Source of the DNA: Mycobacterium sp. IS-1590
GTDB taxonomy: Bacteria; Actinomycetota; Actinomycetes; Mycobacteriales; Mycobacteriaceae
Assembly: GCF_001500025.1 (NCBI RefSeq)
Contig: NZ_LQIW01000005.1
Location: forward strand, 1 to 64,000
DNA: 64,000 bases
Reading direction: 5' to 3'
The translations under genes and the position numbers were made by a program. The notes under the pieces are model-generated. The model saw only the letters and a list, made by a program, of their open reading frames with translations, did not search any database and was not told where the DNA came from. Within the stretch, counting starts at the first letter, position 1. Every line of letters begins with the position of its first letter. Below are positions 47,843-56,759 of the stretch, piece after piece.

Positions 47843-47904
47843 GCGAGCGACCGTGTTTGCGCCCTGACACGCCGCTGAAATGTGTGCAAACGCGGTCAGT
47901 CGCG
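47843..47904. repeat. Intergenic palindrome, family 1, copy D
   Basis: GACCGTGTTTGC (47849-47860) pairs with GCAAACGCGGTC (47886-47897), with outer GCGAGC / GTCGCGC flanks and inner TGACACGCCG. It lies 13 bases past the stop of the molybdopterin enzyme gene and ahead of ligB on the same strand. Confidence 0.6.
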
Positions 47905-47951
47905 CCAATCACCTGACCCGTGATGTCCGACCGCCGTGACAGGCTGAACCC

Positions 47952-49499
47952 GTGCAGTTACTCGACGTGGCCACGGCGTCGGCCGAGGTCGGTGCATCCT
48001 CGTCGCGGCTGGCCAAGACGGCCCGAATCGCCGACCTGCTGGCCCGTGCCGGCACCGACGGCGACGCCGACCAGGTCGCGGTCGTCGTGTCATGGCTGTC
48101 GGGTGAGCTGCCGCAACGGCAGATCGGTGTCGGGTGGGCCGCTCTGCGCTCGCTGCCGCCTCCGGCGCAGTCCGCGTCGCTGACGGTGCCGGACGTGCAC
48201 GCGCGGTTCACCGAGATCGGGCAGGTCGCGGGCAAGGGTTCGCAGGCAAGGCGCGCCGAGCTGCTCGCCGGGCTGTTCGGCTCCGCCACCGCCGAAGAGC
48301 AGACATTCCTACGCCGGCTGCTCGGCGGTGAGCTGCGCCAGGGCGCACTGGTCGGCGTGATGGCCGACGCGGTGGCCAAGGCCGCCGACCTTCCGGCCGC
48401 CGCCGTGCGCCGCGCCGCGATGCTCGGCGGCGACCTGCCCGCGGTCGCGGCCGCCGCCCTGACCGTCGGCGAGGCCGCGCTGGAGCGGTTCACGCTGACG
48501 GTGGGCCGTCCGGTCGGCCCGATGCTGGCGCAGACGGCCGCCGGCGTTGCCGAGGCGCTCGAACGGCTCGGCGGCACAGCCGTTTTCGAGGCCAAGTTGG
48601 ACGGCGCGCGCGTGCAGGTGCATCGCCGGGGTGACGAGGTTTCCATCTACACCAGAAGCCTCGACGACGTGACCGCCCGCCTCCCGGAGGTCGTCGACGC
48701 CGCGCTGGCGCTGCCGGTCTCGACGCTGATCGCCGACGCCGAGGCGATCGCGCTCAAACCCGACGGGCGACCGCACCGCTTCCAGGTCACGGCGTCGCGG
48801 TTCGGTCGCTCCGCTGACATCGCCGCCGCCGCGGCGGCCCAGCCATTGTCGGTATTCGTATTCGACCTTCTGCATGTCGACGGCGAAGACCTGCTCGACA
48901 AGCCGGCCGGTGAGCGCATCGAGGTGCTCGACACGCTCGTCCCGAAACTCCATCGCGTCGACCGCCTCGTCACCGGCGACGTCGACCAGGCGCGAGAGTT
49001 CTTGGAGCTGACGCTGGCCGCGGGCCACGAGGGCGTGATGGTGAAGTCGTTGACCGCACCGTACGAGGCCGGGCGCCGGGGGGCGGGCTGGCTCAAGGTC
49101 AAGCCCGTGCACACCCTCGACCTCGTGGTCCTCGCGGTCGAATGGGGGTCGGGACGGCGCAGCGGCAAGCTGTCGAACATTCACCTCGGCGCGCGGGATC
49201 CGCAGACGGGTGAATTCGTCATGCTCGGAAAGACTTTCAAGGGCATGACCGACGCCATGCTCGAGTGGCAGACCACCCGGTTCCTGGAGTTGGCCGACGG
49301 ACCGACCGACGGTTATGTGGTGCGGGTGAGGCCCGAGCAGGTCGTGGAGATCGCGTTCGACGGCGTACAGACGTCGTCGCGCTACCCCGGGGGGATGGCC
49401 CTGCGGTTCGCCAGGGTGTTGCGGTACCGCGACGACAAAAGCCCTGCGGAAGCCGACACCATCGACACGGTGCGGGCGTTCCACCAGCGCGGAAGCTGA
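47952..49499 (+). CDS. ligB: ATP-dependent DNA ligase LigB
   Basis: A 515-residue ligase. The adenylated Lys is Lys215 in [20 protein letters not shown] (motif I KxDGxR). Other nucleotidyltransferase motifs are [25 protein letters not shown] (motif III), [35 protein letters not shown] (motif IV) and [20 protein letters not shown] (motif V). An N-terminal DNA-binding domain fills residues 1-190. GTG start at 47952. Length and position match Rv3062 (507 aa). Non-essential accessory ligase in mycobacteria, where NAD-dependent LigA is the replicative enzyme. Confidence 0.94.
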   Translation: MQLLDVATASAEVGASSSRLAKTARIADLLARAGTDGDADQVAVVVSWLSGELPQRQIGVGWAALRSLPPPAQSASLTVPDVHARFTEIGQVAGKGSQARRAELLAGLFGSATAEEQTFLRRLLGGELRQGALVGVMADAVAKAADLPAAAVRRAAMLGGDLPAVAAAALTVGEAALERFTLTVGRPVGPMLAQTAAGVAEALERLGGTAVFEAKLDGARVQVHRRGDEVSIYTRSLDDVTARLPEVVDAALALPVSTLIADAEAIALKPDGRPHRFQVTASRFGRSADIAAAAAAQPLSVFVFDLLHVDGEDLLDKPAGERIEVLDTLVPKLHRVDRLVTGDVDQAREFLELTLAAGHEGVMVKSLTAPYEAGRRGAGWLKVKPVHTLDLVVLAVEWGSGRRSGKLSNIHLGARDPQTGEFVMLGKTFKGMTDAMLEWQTTRFLELADGPTDGYVVRVRPEQVVEIAFDGVQTSSRYPGGMALRFARVLRYRDDKSPAEADTIDTVRAFHQRGS

Positions 49500-49549
49500 A
49501 GCCCGCGGTTTTCACACAGCGCCGGCGCAGCCGATGAAAGGATCGCCAC

Positions 49550-51844
49550 ATGGCATCTCCAACCGCTCCCGCAGAGCGCACAGAGGAAACCGAAGGCGAC
49601 GTCACCTATGTCCGCACCGACAAGGATCTGCCCCCGGTCGCGATCATCGACCGGTCGCCGATCACCCTGCGGCACCGGATCATCTTCGGCGTCATCGCGG
49701 TGCTCGGCGCGGTCGCCTGGGCGGTGATCGCGTTCTTCCGCGGAGAGACCGTCAACGCCGTGTGGTTCGTCATCGCCGCGATCTGCACCTACGTGATCGG
49801 CTTCCGGTTCTACGCCCGGCTGATCGAGATGAAGATCGTGCGCCCGCGCGACGACAATGCCACTCCCGCCGAACTATTCGAGAACGGCACGGACTACATG
49901 CCGACCGACCGGCGGGTGTTGTTCGGGCACCACTTCGCCGCGATCGCCGGCGCGGGTCCGCTCGTCGGACCCGTCCTCGCCATGCAGATGGGGTACCTGC
50001 CCGGCACCATCTGGATCATCATCGGCGCGGTCGTCGCCGGCTGCGTCCAGGACTACCTCGTGTTGGCGATCTCGACGCGTCGGCGGGGCCGTTCGCTCGG
50101 ACAGATGGCCCGTGACGAACTCGGGACAATCGGCGGTGGCGCCGCCATCCTCGGCGTGCTCGTCATCATGGTGATCCTGCTGGCGGTGCTGGCCCTGGTG
50201 GTCGTCGGTGCGCTCGCCGAGAGCCCGTGGGGCGTCTTCTCGATCGCGATGACCATTCCGATCGCGATCTTCATGGGCCTGTACCTGAGGTTCCTGCGGC
50301 CGGGCCGGGTGTCGGAGGTGTCGCTGATCGGCGTCGCGCTCCTGCTGCTCGCGGTCGTCGCCGGCGGCTGGGTCGCCGAAACCGCCTGGGGCACCGAATG
50401 GTTCACCTTGTCGAAGGTGAGCCTGTCGTGGGCCATCATCATCTATGGGTTCGCCGCATCCGTACTGCCGGTGTGGTTCCTGCTCGCACCGCGCGACTAT
50501 CTGTCGACGTTCATGAAGGTCGGCACCATCGCGCTGCTGGCGGTCGGCATCGTGCTCGCGCGCCCGATCATGGAGGCACCGGCAATCTCGGCGTTCGCCA
50601 CCGCGGGCACCGGTCCGGTGTTCGCGGGATCGCTGTTCCCCTTCCTGTTCATCACGATCGCGTGCGGTGCGCTATCGGGTTTTCATGCGCTGATCTCGTC
50701 GGGCACCACGCCCAAGCTGCTGGAGAAGGAAGGCCAGATGCGCCTGATCGGCTACGGCGGCATGATCACCGAGTCGTTCGTCGCGATCATGGCGCTGATC
50801 ACCGCGGCCATCCTCAATCAGCATCTGTACTTCGCGATCAACGCGCCAGCGGCCTCGACGGGCGCCACCGCGGAGACCGCAGCGGCCTACGTCAACAGCC
50901 TGCCGATCGACGGCCCGCCGGTGACCGCCGAGCAGATCACTCAGGCCGCCGAGAGCGTCGGCGAAGAGTCGATCGTGTCCAGGACCGGCGGTGCGCCCAC
51001 GCTGGCGTTCGGCATGTCCGAGGTGCTGAGCAAGGTGTTCGGCGGTGACGCGCTCAAGGCGTTCTGGTACCACTTCGCGATCATGTTCGAGGCGCTGTTC
51101 ATCCTCACCACCGTGGACGCGGGCACTCGGGTCGCACGGTTCATGCTCTCTGATGGACTGAGCAACCTCGGCGGTCCGCTACGCAAGCTGAAGGACCCGA
51201 GTTGGCGTGTGGGAGCGTGGATCTGCAGCCTGGCCGTGGTCGCGGGATGGGGCAGCATCCTGCTGATGGGCGTCACCGACCCGCTCGGCGGCATCAACAC
51301 GCTCTTCCCGTTGTTCGGCATCGCCAACCAGTTGCTGGCCGCGATCGCGTTGACGGTCGTGACCGTGGTGGTGGCCAAAAAGGGCCTACTGAAATGGGCC
51401 TGGATCCCGGCAATTCCGTTGCTGTGGGATCTGACCGTGACGATGACGGCGTCGTGGCAGAAGATCTTCTCCGGCGACCCGAAGGTGGGCTACTGGACTC
51501 AGCACTTCCAGTACCGCAACGCCAAGGACGCCGGTGAGACGGCGTTCGGCGCGGCCAAAAACGCCGGCGAACTGGACGCGGTCATCCGCAACACGTTCAT
51601 CCAGGGCACACTGTCGATCGTGTTCGCACTGCTGGTGCTGATCGTGTTCACCACCGGGGTGATCATGGTGATCCGGACGCTCCGCGGCGGCGCCCCGCCG
51701 ACGACCGAGGACGAACCGGTCCCCTCGCGGATCTTCGCGCCGTCGGGCCTGCTGATGACGGAACCGGAAAAGGAGGTGCAGAAGCAGTGGGACGCATTAC
51801 CGATAGCGCACGCCAAATCGGTTCGTACTGGCGCACATTCGTAG
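49550..51844 (+). CDS. cstA: Carbon starvation protein CstA (peptide/pyruvate transporter family)
   Basis: A 764-residue membrane protein with about sixteen to eighteen helices. The CstA signature ADDNATPAELFENGTDYMPT-like segment (DDNATPAELFENGTDYMPTD) and HHFAAIAGAGPLVGPVLAMQ are diagnostic, as is GALSGFHALISSGTTPKLL. E. coli relatives take up peptides or pyruvate on starvation. Length matches Rv3063 (758 aa). The next gene, a YbdD-like partner, overlaps its 3' end by 58 bases. Confidence 0.93.
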   Translation: MASPTAPAERTEETEGDVTYVRTDKDLPPVAIIDRSPITLRHRIIFGVIAVLGAVAWAVIAFFRGETVNAVWFVIAAICTYVIGFRFYARLIEMKIVRPRDDNATPAELFENGTDYMPTDRRVLFGHHFAAIAGAGPLVGPVLAMQMGYLPGTIWIIIGAVVAGCVQDYLVLAISTRRRGRSLGQMARDELGTIGGGAAILGVLVIMVILLAVLALVVVGALAESPWGVFSIAMTIPIAIFMGLYLRFLRPGRVSEVSLIGVALLLLAVVAGGWVAETAWGTEWFTLSKVSLSWAIIIYGFAASVLPVWFLLAPRDYLSTFMKVGTIALLAVGIVLARPIMEAPAISAFATAGTGPVFAGSLFPFLFITIACGALSGFHALISSGTTPKLLEKEGQMRLIGYGGMITESFVAIMALITAAILNQHLYFAINAPAASTGATAETAAAYVNSLPIDGPPVTAEQITQAAESVGEESIVSRTGGAPTLAFGMSEVLSKVFGGDALKAFWYHFAIMFEALFILTTVDAGTRVARFMLSDGLSNLGGPLRKLKDPSWRVGAWICSLAVVAGWGSILLMGVTDPLGGINTLFPLFGIANQLLAAIALTVVTVVVAKKGLLKWAWIPAIPLLWDLTVTMTASWQKIFSGDPKVGYWTQHFQYRNAKDAGETAFGAAKNAGELDAVIRNTFIQGTLSIVFALLVLIVFTTGVIMVIRTLRGGAPPTTEDEPVPSRIFAPSGLLMTEPEKEVQKQWDALPIAHAKSVRTGAHS

Positions 51845-51990
51845 GCGACCTGATGGGCGACACCCACTACCGGCGCTACGTCGAGCACCGGTTGCGGACC
51901 CATCCGGGTGAACCGGTGCTCTCCGAACGGGACTACTGGCGGATGCGGCACGCCGCGGCGGAGGCCAATCCGGGTGCGCGCTGCTGTTAG
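51787..51990 (+). CDS. YbdD/YjiX family small protein, CstA partner
   Basis: A 67-residue protein starting with GTG at 51787 (GRITDSARQIGSYWRTFVGD), with the family core DTHYRRYVEHRLRTHPGEPV, SERDYWRMR and the invariant ending GARCC. In E. coli YbdD and YjiX are encoded after cstA and btsT and are needed for pyruvate transport. The overlap with cstA implies coupled translation. An internal ATG at 51853 would remove part of the conserved region. Confidence 0.85.
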   Translation: MGRITDSARQIGSYWRTFVGDLMGDTHYRRYVEHRLRTHPGEPVLSERDYWRMRHAAAEANPGARCC

Positions 51991-52011
51991 GTCGGGATTC
52001 GGCTGCACACG

Positions 52012-52590
52012 CTAGCCCGACGCGATGACCCCTTCGGAAATCCAGGGTGCCGCAGTCGTTTCGGCGCGGAAGGCGCCGGGGACGTCGTCGGTGACGGCCC
52101 ATGTCGCGGCCAGCCGGCCCATACCTACCGCGTACGCACAATGCACGCCGAGCTCGACCAGTTCATCCTCGGCGAAATGGCGCCGAAGGTCGTCGTAGAC
52201 GGCGTCGTCGATCGCGAGGTGATCGGTGGCGAACAGATCAGCGAACCGCAGCGCGCTGCGCTCGGCGTCCGACAGGTCGTCGGCTTCCTCCGGGCGCTCA
52301 AGGGAGCAGACCGCGTCCTCGGTGAGCCCGGCATCGACCGCGCTCTGGTAGCGCACCGACATGCAACTGCGGCACTGGTTGTGGAACGCGATGCGCAGCC
52401 GCACGAGCTCCACGAGCCTCGGCGACAGGGTGCCGCTGGATTGTAGTGCCGCGCGAAGCGAGCCGAGCGCCCCCGCCAGGTCGGGACGATGCCCGAGTAT
52501 CGAGGCCACGCCCAGGTTGATTCGATCGCCCTCGCCCAGATCGTCGGTCGGGATCGAGGTAAAGGCCGACGACGGTGCAACTCGGGACAT
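52012..52590 (-). CDS. Carboxymuconolactone decarboxylase / AhpD-like protein
   Basis: A 192-residue all-helical protein with the AhpD core motif FHNQCRSCMSVRY: Cys73 and Cys76 form a CxxC, preceded by the RIAFHNQ segment. CMD/AhpD proteins either act as thiol peroxidase partners or, as in aromatic catabolism, as lactone-forming enzymes; the CxxC form favours the AhpD-like redox role. ATG at 52590 with GAGGTGG upstream. Downstream of the P450 gene on the same strand (111-base gap), so probably in the catabolic regulon. Confidence 0.85.
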   Translation of the reverse strand: MSRVAPSSAFTSIPTDDLGEGDRINLGVASILGHRPDLAGALGSLRAALQSSGTLSPRLVELVRLRIAFHNQCRSCMSVRYQSAVDAGLTEDAVCSLERPEEADDLSDAERSALRFADLFATDHLAIDDAVYDDLRRHFAEDELVELGVHCAYAVGMGRLAATWAVTDDVPGAFRAETTAAPWISEGVIASG

Positions 52591-52701
52591 GGCCACCTCA
52601 CATCGCAGGTTCTGGCGTCGGTACACGATAACTCGCCCGGTCGGAACCGTTGGGCGAAAAGCTCGGGCGGCAACGGGCCCGTGCGAGAAAGCCGGGCCGG
52701 T

Positions 52702-53940
52702 CTAGGCCGTCAGTGAGTAGCGGATCGGCAGGTGTTTGAGCCCGCCGACGAAGGTGGTCGCCACATTCTCGGGGCGGCCCGCCGGCTCGACGGCTTTCAG
52801 GCGGGGCAGCAGCTCGCTGAAGAAGCTGTTGACCTCCATGCGGGCCAATGCCGCGCCCAGGCAGAAATGCACGCCGTATCCGAACGCGACGTGCTTGTTG
52901 GGGTCACGGGCGATGTCGAAGCGGAAGGGATCGTCGAACACGTCTTCGTCGCGATTGCCCGAGACATAGGACAGCAGAACCGATTCCCCGGCCGCGATCG
53001 GGACACCCCGCACGATGGTGCCCTCGGCGGCGGTGCGCATGAAGGCCTTCACCGGCGTGACCCAGCGGATCATCTCCTCGACCGCCAGGGGCATCAGGTC
53101 GAGGTTGCTGCACAGCTTGTTTCGTTGGTCGGGGTTCTCGATGAGGGCCAGCATCCCGCCGGAGATGGTCGCGCTCGTGGTGTCGTGCCCCGCGGCGGCG
53201 ATGATCGCGTAGTAGGAGATCGTGTCGATGTCCGACAGCGGTTCGCCGTCGATGGTCGCGTTGGCGATCGCCGAGGCCAGGTCATCGGTCGGGGTCTCGC
53301 GGCGCGAGGCCGTCAACGCGGTGAAGTACTCGAACATCTCGAGCAGCGCCGACATCTGGTCGGCCTGGTCCGTCCCACGTTTGAACTCGTCGTCGTCACT
53401 GCCGAACAGTTCTTGGGTGAGCTTGAGCATCAGCGGGAAGTCCGACTCCGGGATGCCCAGCAACGACATGATGACGTAGAGCGGAAAGTTCACCGCGACC
53501 TGTTGGACGAAGTCGCACTCGGTGCCGATGTCCATCATCTTGTCGACGTAGACCTTCGCAAGCTCGTCGACACGGATCTTCAACGCGCGCATCGCCTTCG
53601 GGCGGAACCAGTCGGCCCCGATCGCGCGCACGACGCGATGCTGCGGGTCGTCCATGTGGATCAGGGTGCGCACGCCGATGGCCGCCTGCTGCTCGTCGCC
53701 CTCTTTGGTGACCAGCACCGGCCGCGGATGGTTTGTGAACACATCGTTGGCCCGCTCGATGTCCATGATGTCGGCGTGCTTGGTGATCGCCCAGAACGGG
53801 TGGTAGTTCGGCACGTCGACCCACGAGACGGGTGCGTTGGCGCGCAGATGCGTCAGCGACGCATGCAGTTTCACCTCATCGGTGTAGGCCATCGGGGTGG
53901 CGAAGACCTTGGCCGCCTCGTCCATAATCGGTGTGCTCAC
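52702..53940 (-). CDS. Cytochrome P450
   Basis: A 412-residue soluble P450. I-helix motif ISYYAIIAAAGHDTTSATIS (AGHDTTS), ExxR in AVEEMIRWVTPVKAF, and heme loop FGYGVHFCLGAALARME with the cysteine ligand. It resembles the mycobacterial CYP125/CYP142/CYP188-189 neighbourhood in overall pattern; I do not assign a CYP number. The GTG at 53940 has GAGGAG seven bases before it. It follows the LLM gene by 19 bases, in an operon behind an ATACTG-type operator. Confidence 0.9.
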   Translation of the reverse strand: MSTPIMDEAAKVFATPMAYTDEVKLHASLTHLRANAPVSWVDVPNYHPFWAITKHADIMDIERANDVFTNHPRPVLVTKEGDEQQAAIGVRTLIHMDDPQHRVVRAIGADWFRPKAMRALKIRVDELAKVYVDKMMDIGTECDFVQQVAVNFPLYVIMSLLGIPESDFPLMLKLTQELFGSDDDEFKRGTDQADQMSALLEMFEYFTALTASRRETPTDDLASAIANATIDGEPLSDIDTISYYAIIAAAGHDTTSATISGGMLALIENPDQRNKLCSNLDLMPLAVEEMIRWVTPVKAFMRTAAEGTIVRGVPIAAGESVLLSYVSGNRDEDVFDDPFRFDIARDPNKHVAFGYGVHFCLGAALARMEVNSFFSELLPRLKAVEPAGRPENVATTFVGGLKHLPIRYSLTA

Positions 53941-53959
53941 GAACAACTCCTCTGAAACA

Positions 53960-54988
53960 TCATGTGCCGCGCACTTCCTTCAGCACGGCGACTACCGTCG
54001 CTTCGTCGACCGAGCGTGGGAACCCGATCATCACCCGGTCGATCACGCCGTCACATCGGTCGCGGATCTTGGCGGCCAGCTTGTCGATCGGGGCGACGAC
54101 CGCGAACGCCTCGAGGATCTCGTCGTCGATCAGCGTGCCCATCGCGTCCCACTCACCGGCGAGGCTGAGCCGGTGCAGCTCGTCGTGCAGGTCGCCCCAC
54201 CCGTGCAGCGCAAGCACCTTGCGGTAGGCCGGCGTCGAACCGTAGAAGGCGATCTGCTTGCGGGTGGCGACGGAGGCCTCCGCGACCTCGCGCTCGTCGG
54301 CACCGGTCACCACGAAGATCGGACACGACACCTGAAAGTCGCTGCGCTGCCTGCCCGATCGAGCCATGCCGCGTTCGAGCGCCGGGATGGTGACCTCTTC
54401 GAAGTAGCGCTTGGTCGTGAACGCGTGGGCCAACACACCGTCGGCGACTTCACCGGCCATCTCGGTCATCGCCTCGCCCACCGCTGCGATGAACACCCGG
54501 GGGAACCCGTAGTCGTGCGGTTCGGGGGTGAACATCGGCGTCATGAGCTTGTGCGTGTAGAAGTCGCCATCGAACTGCAACCGCGTGCCGTCGCGCCAGC
54601 ACGTCCAGATCTCGCGCATCGCGTGCACGAATTCGCCCATGCGTCGCACGGGTTGGCTCCACGGCATGCTGAACCGCTTCTCGATGTGCGGGCGAATCTG
54701 CGATCCCAGACCCACGATCAACCGGCCGCGCGAATACTCCTGCAGATCCCAGCCGATGTTGGCCACCGTCATGGGGTTTCGGGCGAATGCCACGGCGATG
54801 CTGGTGCCCAGATCGAGGCTTTCGGTGTGCTCGGCGGCCAGCGTCAACGGCAGGAACGGGTCGTGGGCCACCTCGGCGGTCCAGCATCCGTCGTATCCGC
54901 GCCGCTGCAAGGTGCCCGCCGTTTCGGCCACGTTGGCGAGCTGGCTGGAAACCGCTCCGTCGACCTTCAGGCCGGCGCCGCTAAGCAT
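53960..54988 (-). CDS. LLM class F420-dependent oxidoreductase (1)
   Basis: A 342-residue luciferase-like TIM-barrel protein: GYDGCWTAEVAHDPFLPLTL, LDLGTSIAVAFARNPMTVAN, GRLIVGLGSQIRPHIEKRFS and the later VFIAAVGEAMTEMAGEVADG. Mycobacterial members use F420 as hydride carrier; F420 use here is inferred from family. First gene of a LLM-P450-CMD operon. ATG at 54988 lies 12 bases from a palindromic operator that may overlap its promoter. Confidence 0.88.
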   Translation of the reverse strand: MLSGAGLKVDGAVSSQLANVAETAGTLQRRGYDGCWTAEVAHDPFLPLTLAAEHTESLDLGTSIAVAFARNPMTVANIGWDLQEYSRGRLIVGLGSQIRPHIEKRFSMPWSQPVRRMGEFVHAMREIWTCWRDGTRLQFDGDFYTHKLMTPMFTPEPHDYGFPRVFIAAVGEAMTEMAGEVADGVLAHAFTTKRYFEEVTIPALERGMARSGRQRSDFQVSCPIFVVTGADEREVAEASVATRKQIAFYGSTPAYRKVLALHGWGDLHDELHRLSLAGEWDAMGTLIDDEILEAFAVVAPIDKLAAKIRDRCDGVIDRVMIGFPRSVDEATVVAVLKEVRGT

Positions 54989-54999
54989 GGTCGTAGACG

Positions 55000-55020
55000 C
55001 TACAGTAAGCAATTCAGTAT
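55000..55020. promoter_or_regulatory. ATACTG-type operator, copy 1
   Basis: On the minus strand this reads ATACTGAA-TTGC-TTACTGTAG, matching the perfect palindrome at 62001-62021 at 14 of 21 positions, with both outer half-sites kept. It lies 12 bases upstream of the LLM gene start and 55 upstream of the divergent carboxyltransferase gene. Confidence 0.55.
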
Positions 55021-55074
55021 GGTCAACGAGGTCGTGTCGGTGCGACGATCGCCTATCCGTGGACAGGAGTTGTG

Positions 55075-56571
55075 ATGACCAAGGCCGAGGATTGGCATGC
55101 CACGCTCGACGAGTTGTCGCGGCGGCGCCAGACCGCTTACGCCATGGGCGGCGCCGAGCGGGTCGCCAAGCACCACGACAAAGGCAAGCTCGACGCCCGC
55201 GCACGCATCGAGTATCTGCTTGACAAGGGCACGTTCCGCGAGTTCGGCACGCTGGTCGGGGGTGACATCGCCGCCGACGGCATCGTCGCCGGCTCCGGTT
55301 ACCTCGACGGCAAGCCCGTGATGATCGGCGCCGAGGACTTCACGACGCTGGCCGGCAGCATCGGCCCGGGCGGAAACTCCAAACGGTATCGATTGGCGGA
55401 GTTGGCCGTGCGCGACAAGGTGCCGCTGGTGATGCTGCTGGAGGGGGCGGGTTTCCGTCCCAGCGGCGAACACTACGGCCGCACCCCCACCGACCTTCTC
55501 GCCCAGGCGCAGTGTTCGGGCAAGGTGCCGATGGTCGCCGGCCTGCTCGGGCCGTCGGCCGGACATGGCGCGCTGGTCGCTCCCGTCTGCGACTGGACGA
55601 TCATGAGCCGCCAGGGCGCCATCTTCACCGCGGGCCCGCCCGTGGTGAAAGAGTCCACGGGCGAAGACATCTCGAAGGAAGACCTCGGCGGGCCCACGGT
55701 GGCCCTCGCCAGCGGCGTGATCCACAACATCGCCGACGACGACGAAGCCGTGCTCGACGACATCCGCCGCTACCTGTCGTACTTTCCGGCCAGCGCCTGG
55801 TCGTATCCGGAGTCGCTTCCCGCCGACGAGGCGGCCGCCCCGCGGAGCACGCCAGAACTGCTCGACCTCGTCCCCCGCGGCAACCGGCGCGTCTACGACA
55901 TGCGCCGCGTCCTCGACGTCGCCTTCGACCGCCCCGACTGGTTCGAGATTCAGCCGAAGTTCGGGCCCGCAATCATCTGTGCGCTCGCCCATCTGGGCGG
56001 TCACCCCGTCGCGGTGGTTGCCAACCAACCGCAGGTGATCGCCGGGTCGATCGACGCCGACGCCGCGGACAAGGCGGCACACTTCATCACCGTCGCCGAC
56101 TCCTTCCACCTGCCTATCGTGTTCCTCGCCGACAACCCCGGCATGCTGCCCGGCAGCCGGTCGGAGAAGGCCGGCGTGCTGCGCAGCGGTGCGCGAATGT
56201 TCGCCGCGCAGACCGCGGCGACGACGATCAAGCTGCACGTCACGCTGCGCAAAGCGTACGGCTTCGGCTCAATGGTGATGTCGCTGTTGGGGTTCGACAA
56301 CCAGAGCGCGACGTTCGCGTACCCGGGGGCAACGATGGGCGCGATGAGCGCGGCCGCACTCAGCAAGGCTTCACACGCCGCGGAGGACGTCGAAGCGCGG
56401 TTGCGCCAGATGGAGGTCGAAGCCTCGTTCCGGTCCGCCGGCCACCTCGGTTTCGACGACCTGATTCATCCCGAGGAAACCCGAAACGCGCTGCTGTGGG
56501 GGCTTCAGCGTGCGGTCTACAGCCGCCAGGCCGCCCCCGAACCGGTTGCCCGCACGGTCATCACGCCCTGA
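55075..56571 (+). CDS. Acyl-CoA carboxyltransferase (AccD/MccB-type)
   Basis: A 498-residue carboxyltransferase with tandem crotonase folds. The first half has RDKVPLVMLLEGAGFRPSGE and QAQCSGKVPMVAGLLGPSAG, plus GGDIAADGIVAGSGYLDGKP; the second has VAVVANQPQVIAGSIDADAA then PIVFLADNPGMLPGSRSEKA and YGFGSMVMSLLGFDNQSATF. This is the pattern of biotin-dependent acyl-CoA carboxylase beta subunits. No biotin carboxylase or biotin carrier gene is adjacent, so a partner would come from elsewhere, or the protein acts as a decarboxylase. ATG at 55075 with AGGAG five bases upstream. Substrate unknown. Confidence 0.88.
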   Translation: MTKAEDWHATLDELSRRRQTAYAMGGAERVAKHHDKGKLDARARIEYLLDKGTFREFGTLVGGDIAADGIVAGSGYLDGKPVMIGAEDFTTLAGSIGPGGNSKRYRLAELAVRDKVPLVMLLEGAGFRPSGEHYGRTPTDLLAQAQCSGKVPMVAGLLGPSAGHGALVAPVCDWTIMSRQGAIFTAGPPVVKESTGEDISKEDLGGPTVALASGVIHNIADDDEAVLDDIRRYLSYFPASAWSYPESLPADEAAAPRSTPELLDLVPRGNRRVYDMRRVLDVAFDRPDWFEIQPKFGPAIICALAHLGGHPVAVVANQPQVIAGSIDADAADKAAHFITVADSFHLPIVFLADNPGMLPGSRSEKAGVLRSGARMFAAQTAATTIKLHVTLRKAYGFGSMVMSLLGFDNQSATFAYPGATMGAMSAAALSKASHAAEDVEARLRQMEVEASFRSAGHLGFDDLIHPEETRNALLWGLQRAVYSRQAAPEPVARTVITP

Positions 56572-56594
56572 CCTCCAGCCCCGTCTTTCCCCAC

Positions 56595-56715
56595 GAGCGT
56601 GCGTGTTTGCACACGACACGCGGCAAATATTCAGCGCTACAAGCACTTTCGCGCGCGACGACGGTGCGTATACTGCGCACTTTCCGCGGCGCGTCGTCTG
56701 CAAACACGCACGCTC
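56595..56715. repeat. Intergenic palindrome, family 1, copy C (between convergent genes)
   Basis: The best copy: GAGCGTGCGTGTTTGCA (56595-56611) is repeated inverted as TGCAAACACGCACGCTC (56699-56715), with inner CGACACGC / GCGCGTCG arms also matching. About 61 bases separate the arms. It lies between the convergent carboxyltransferase (stop 56571) and LLM-2 (stop 56760) genes. Confidence 0.7.
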
Positions 56716-56759
56716 GGCAAGATTGGCCGGCTCACGCCGCTCGCCAGAATTGGGTTAGC

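Noticed and set aside
55072-55074. GTG immediately before the carboxyltransferase ATG as start
   Set aside because: AGGAG would be only 2 bases away; the ATG at 55075 has a better 5-base spacing.
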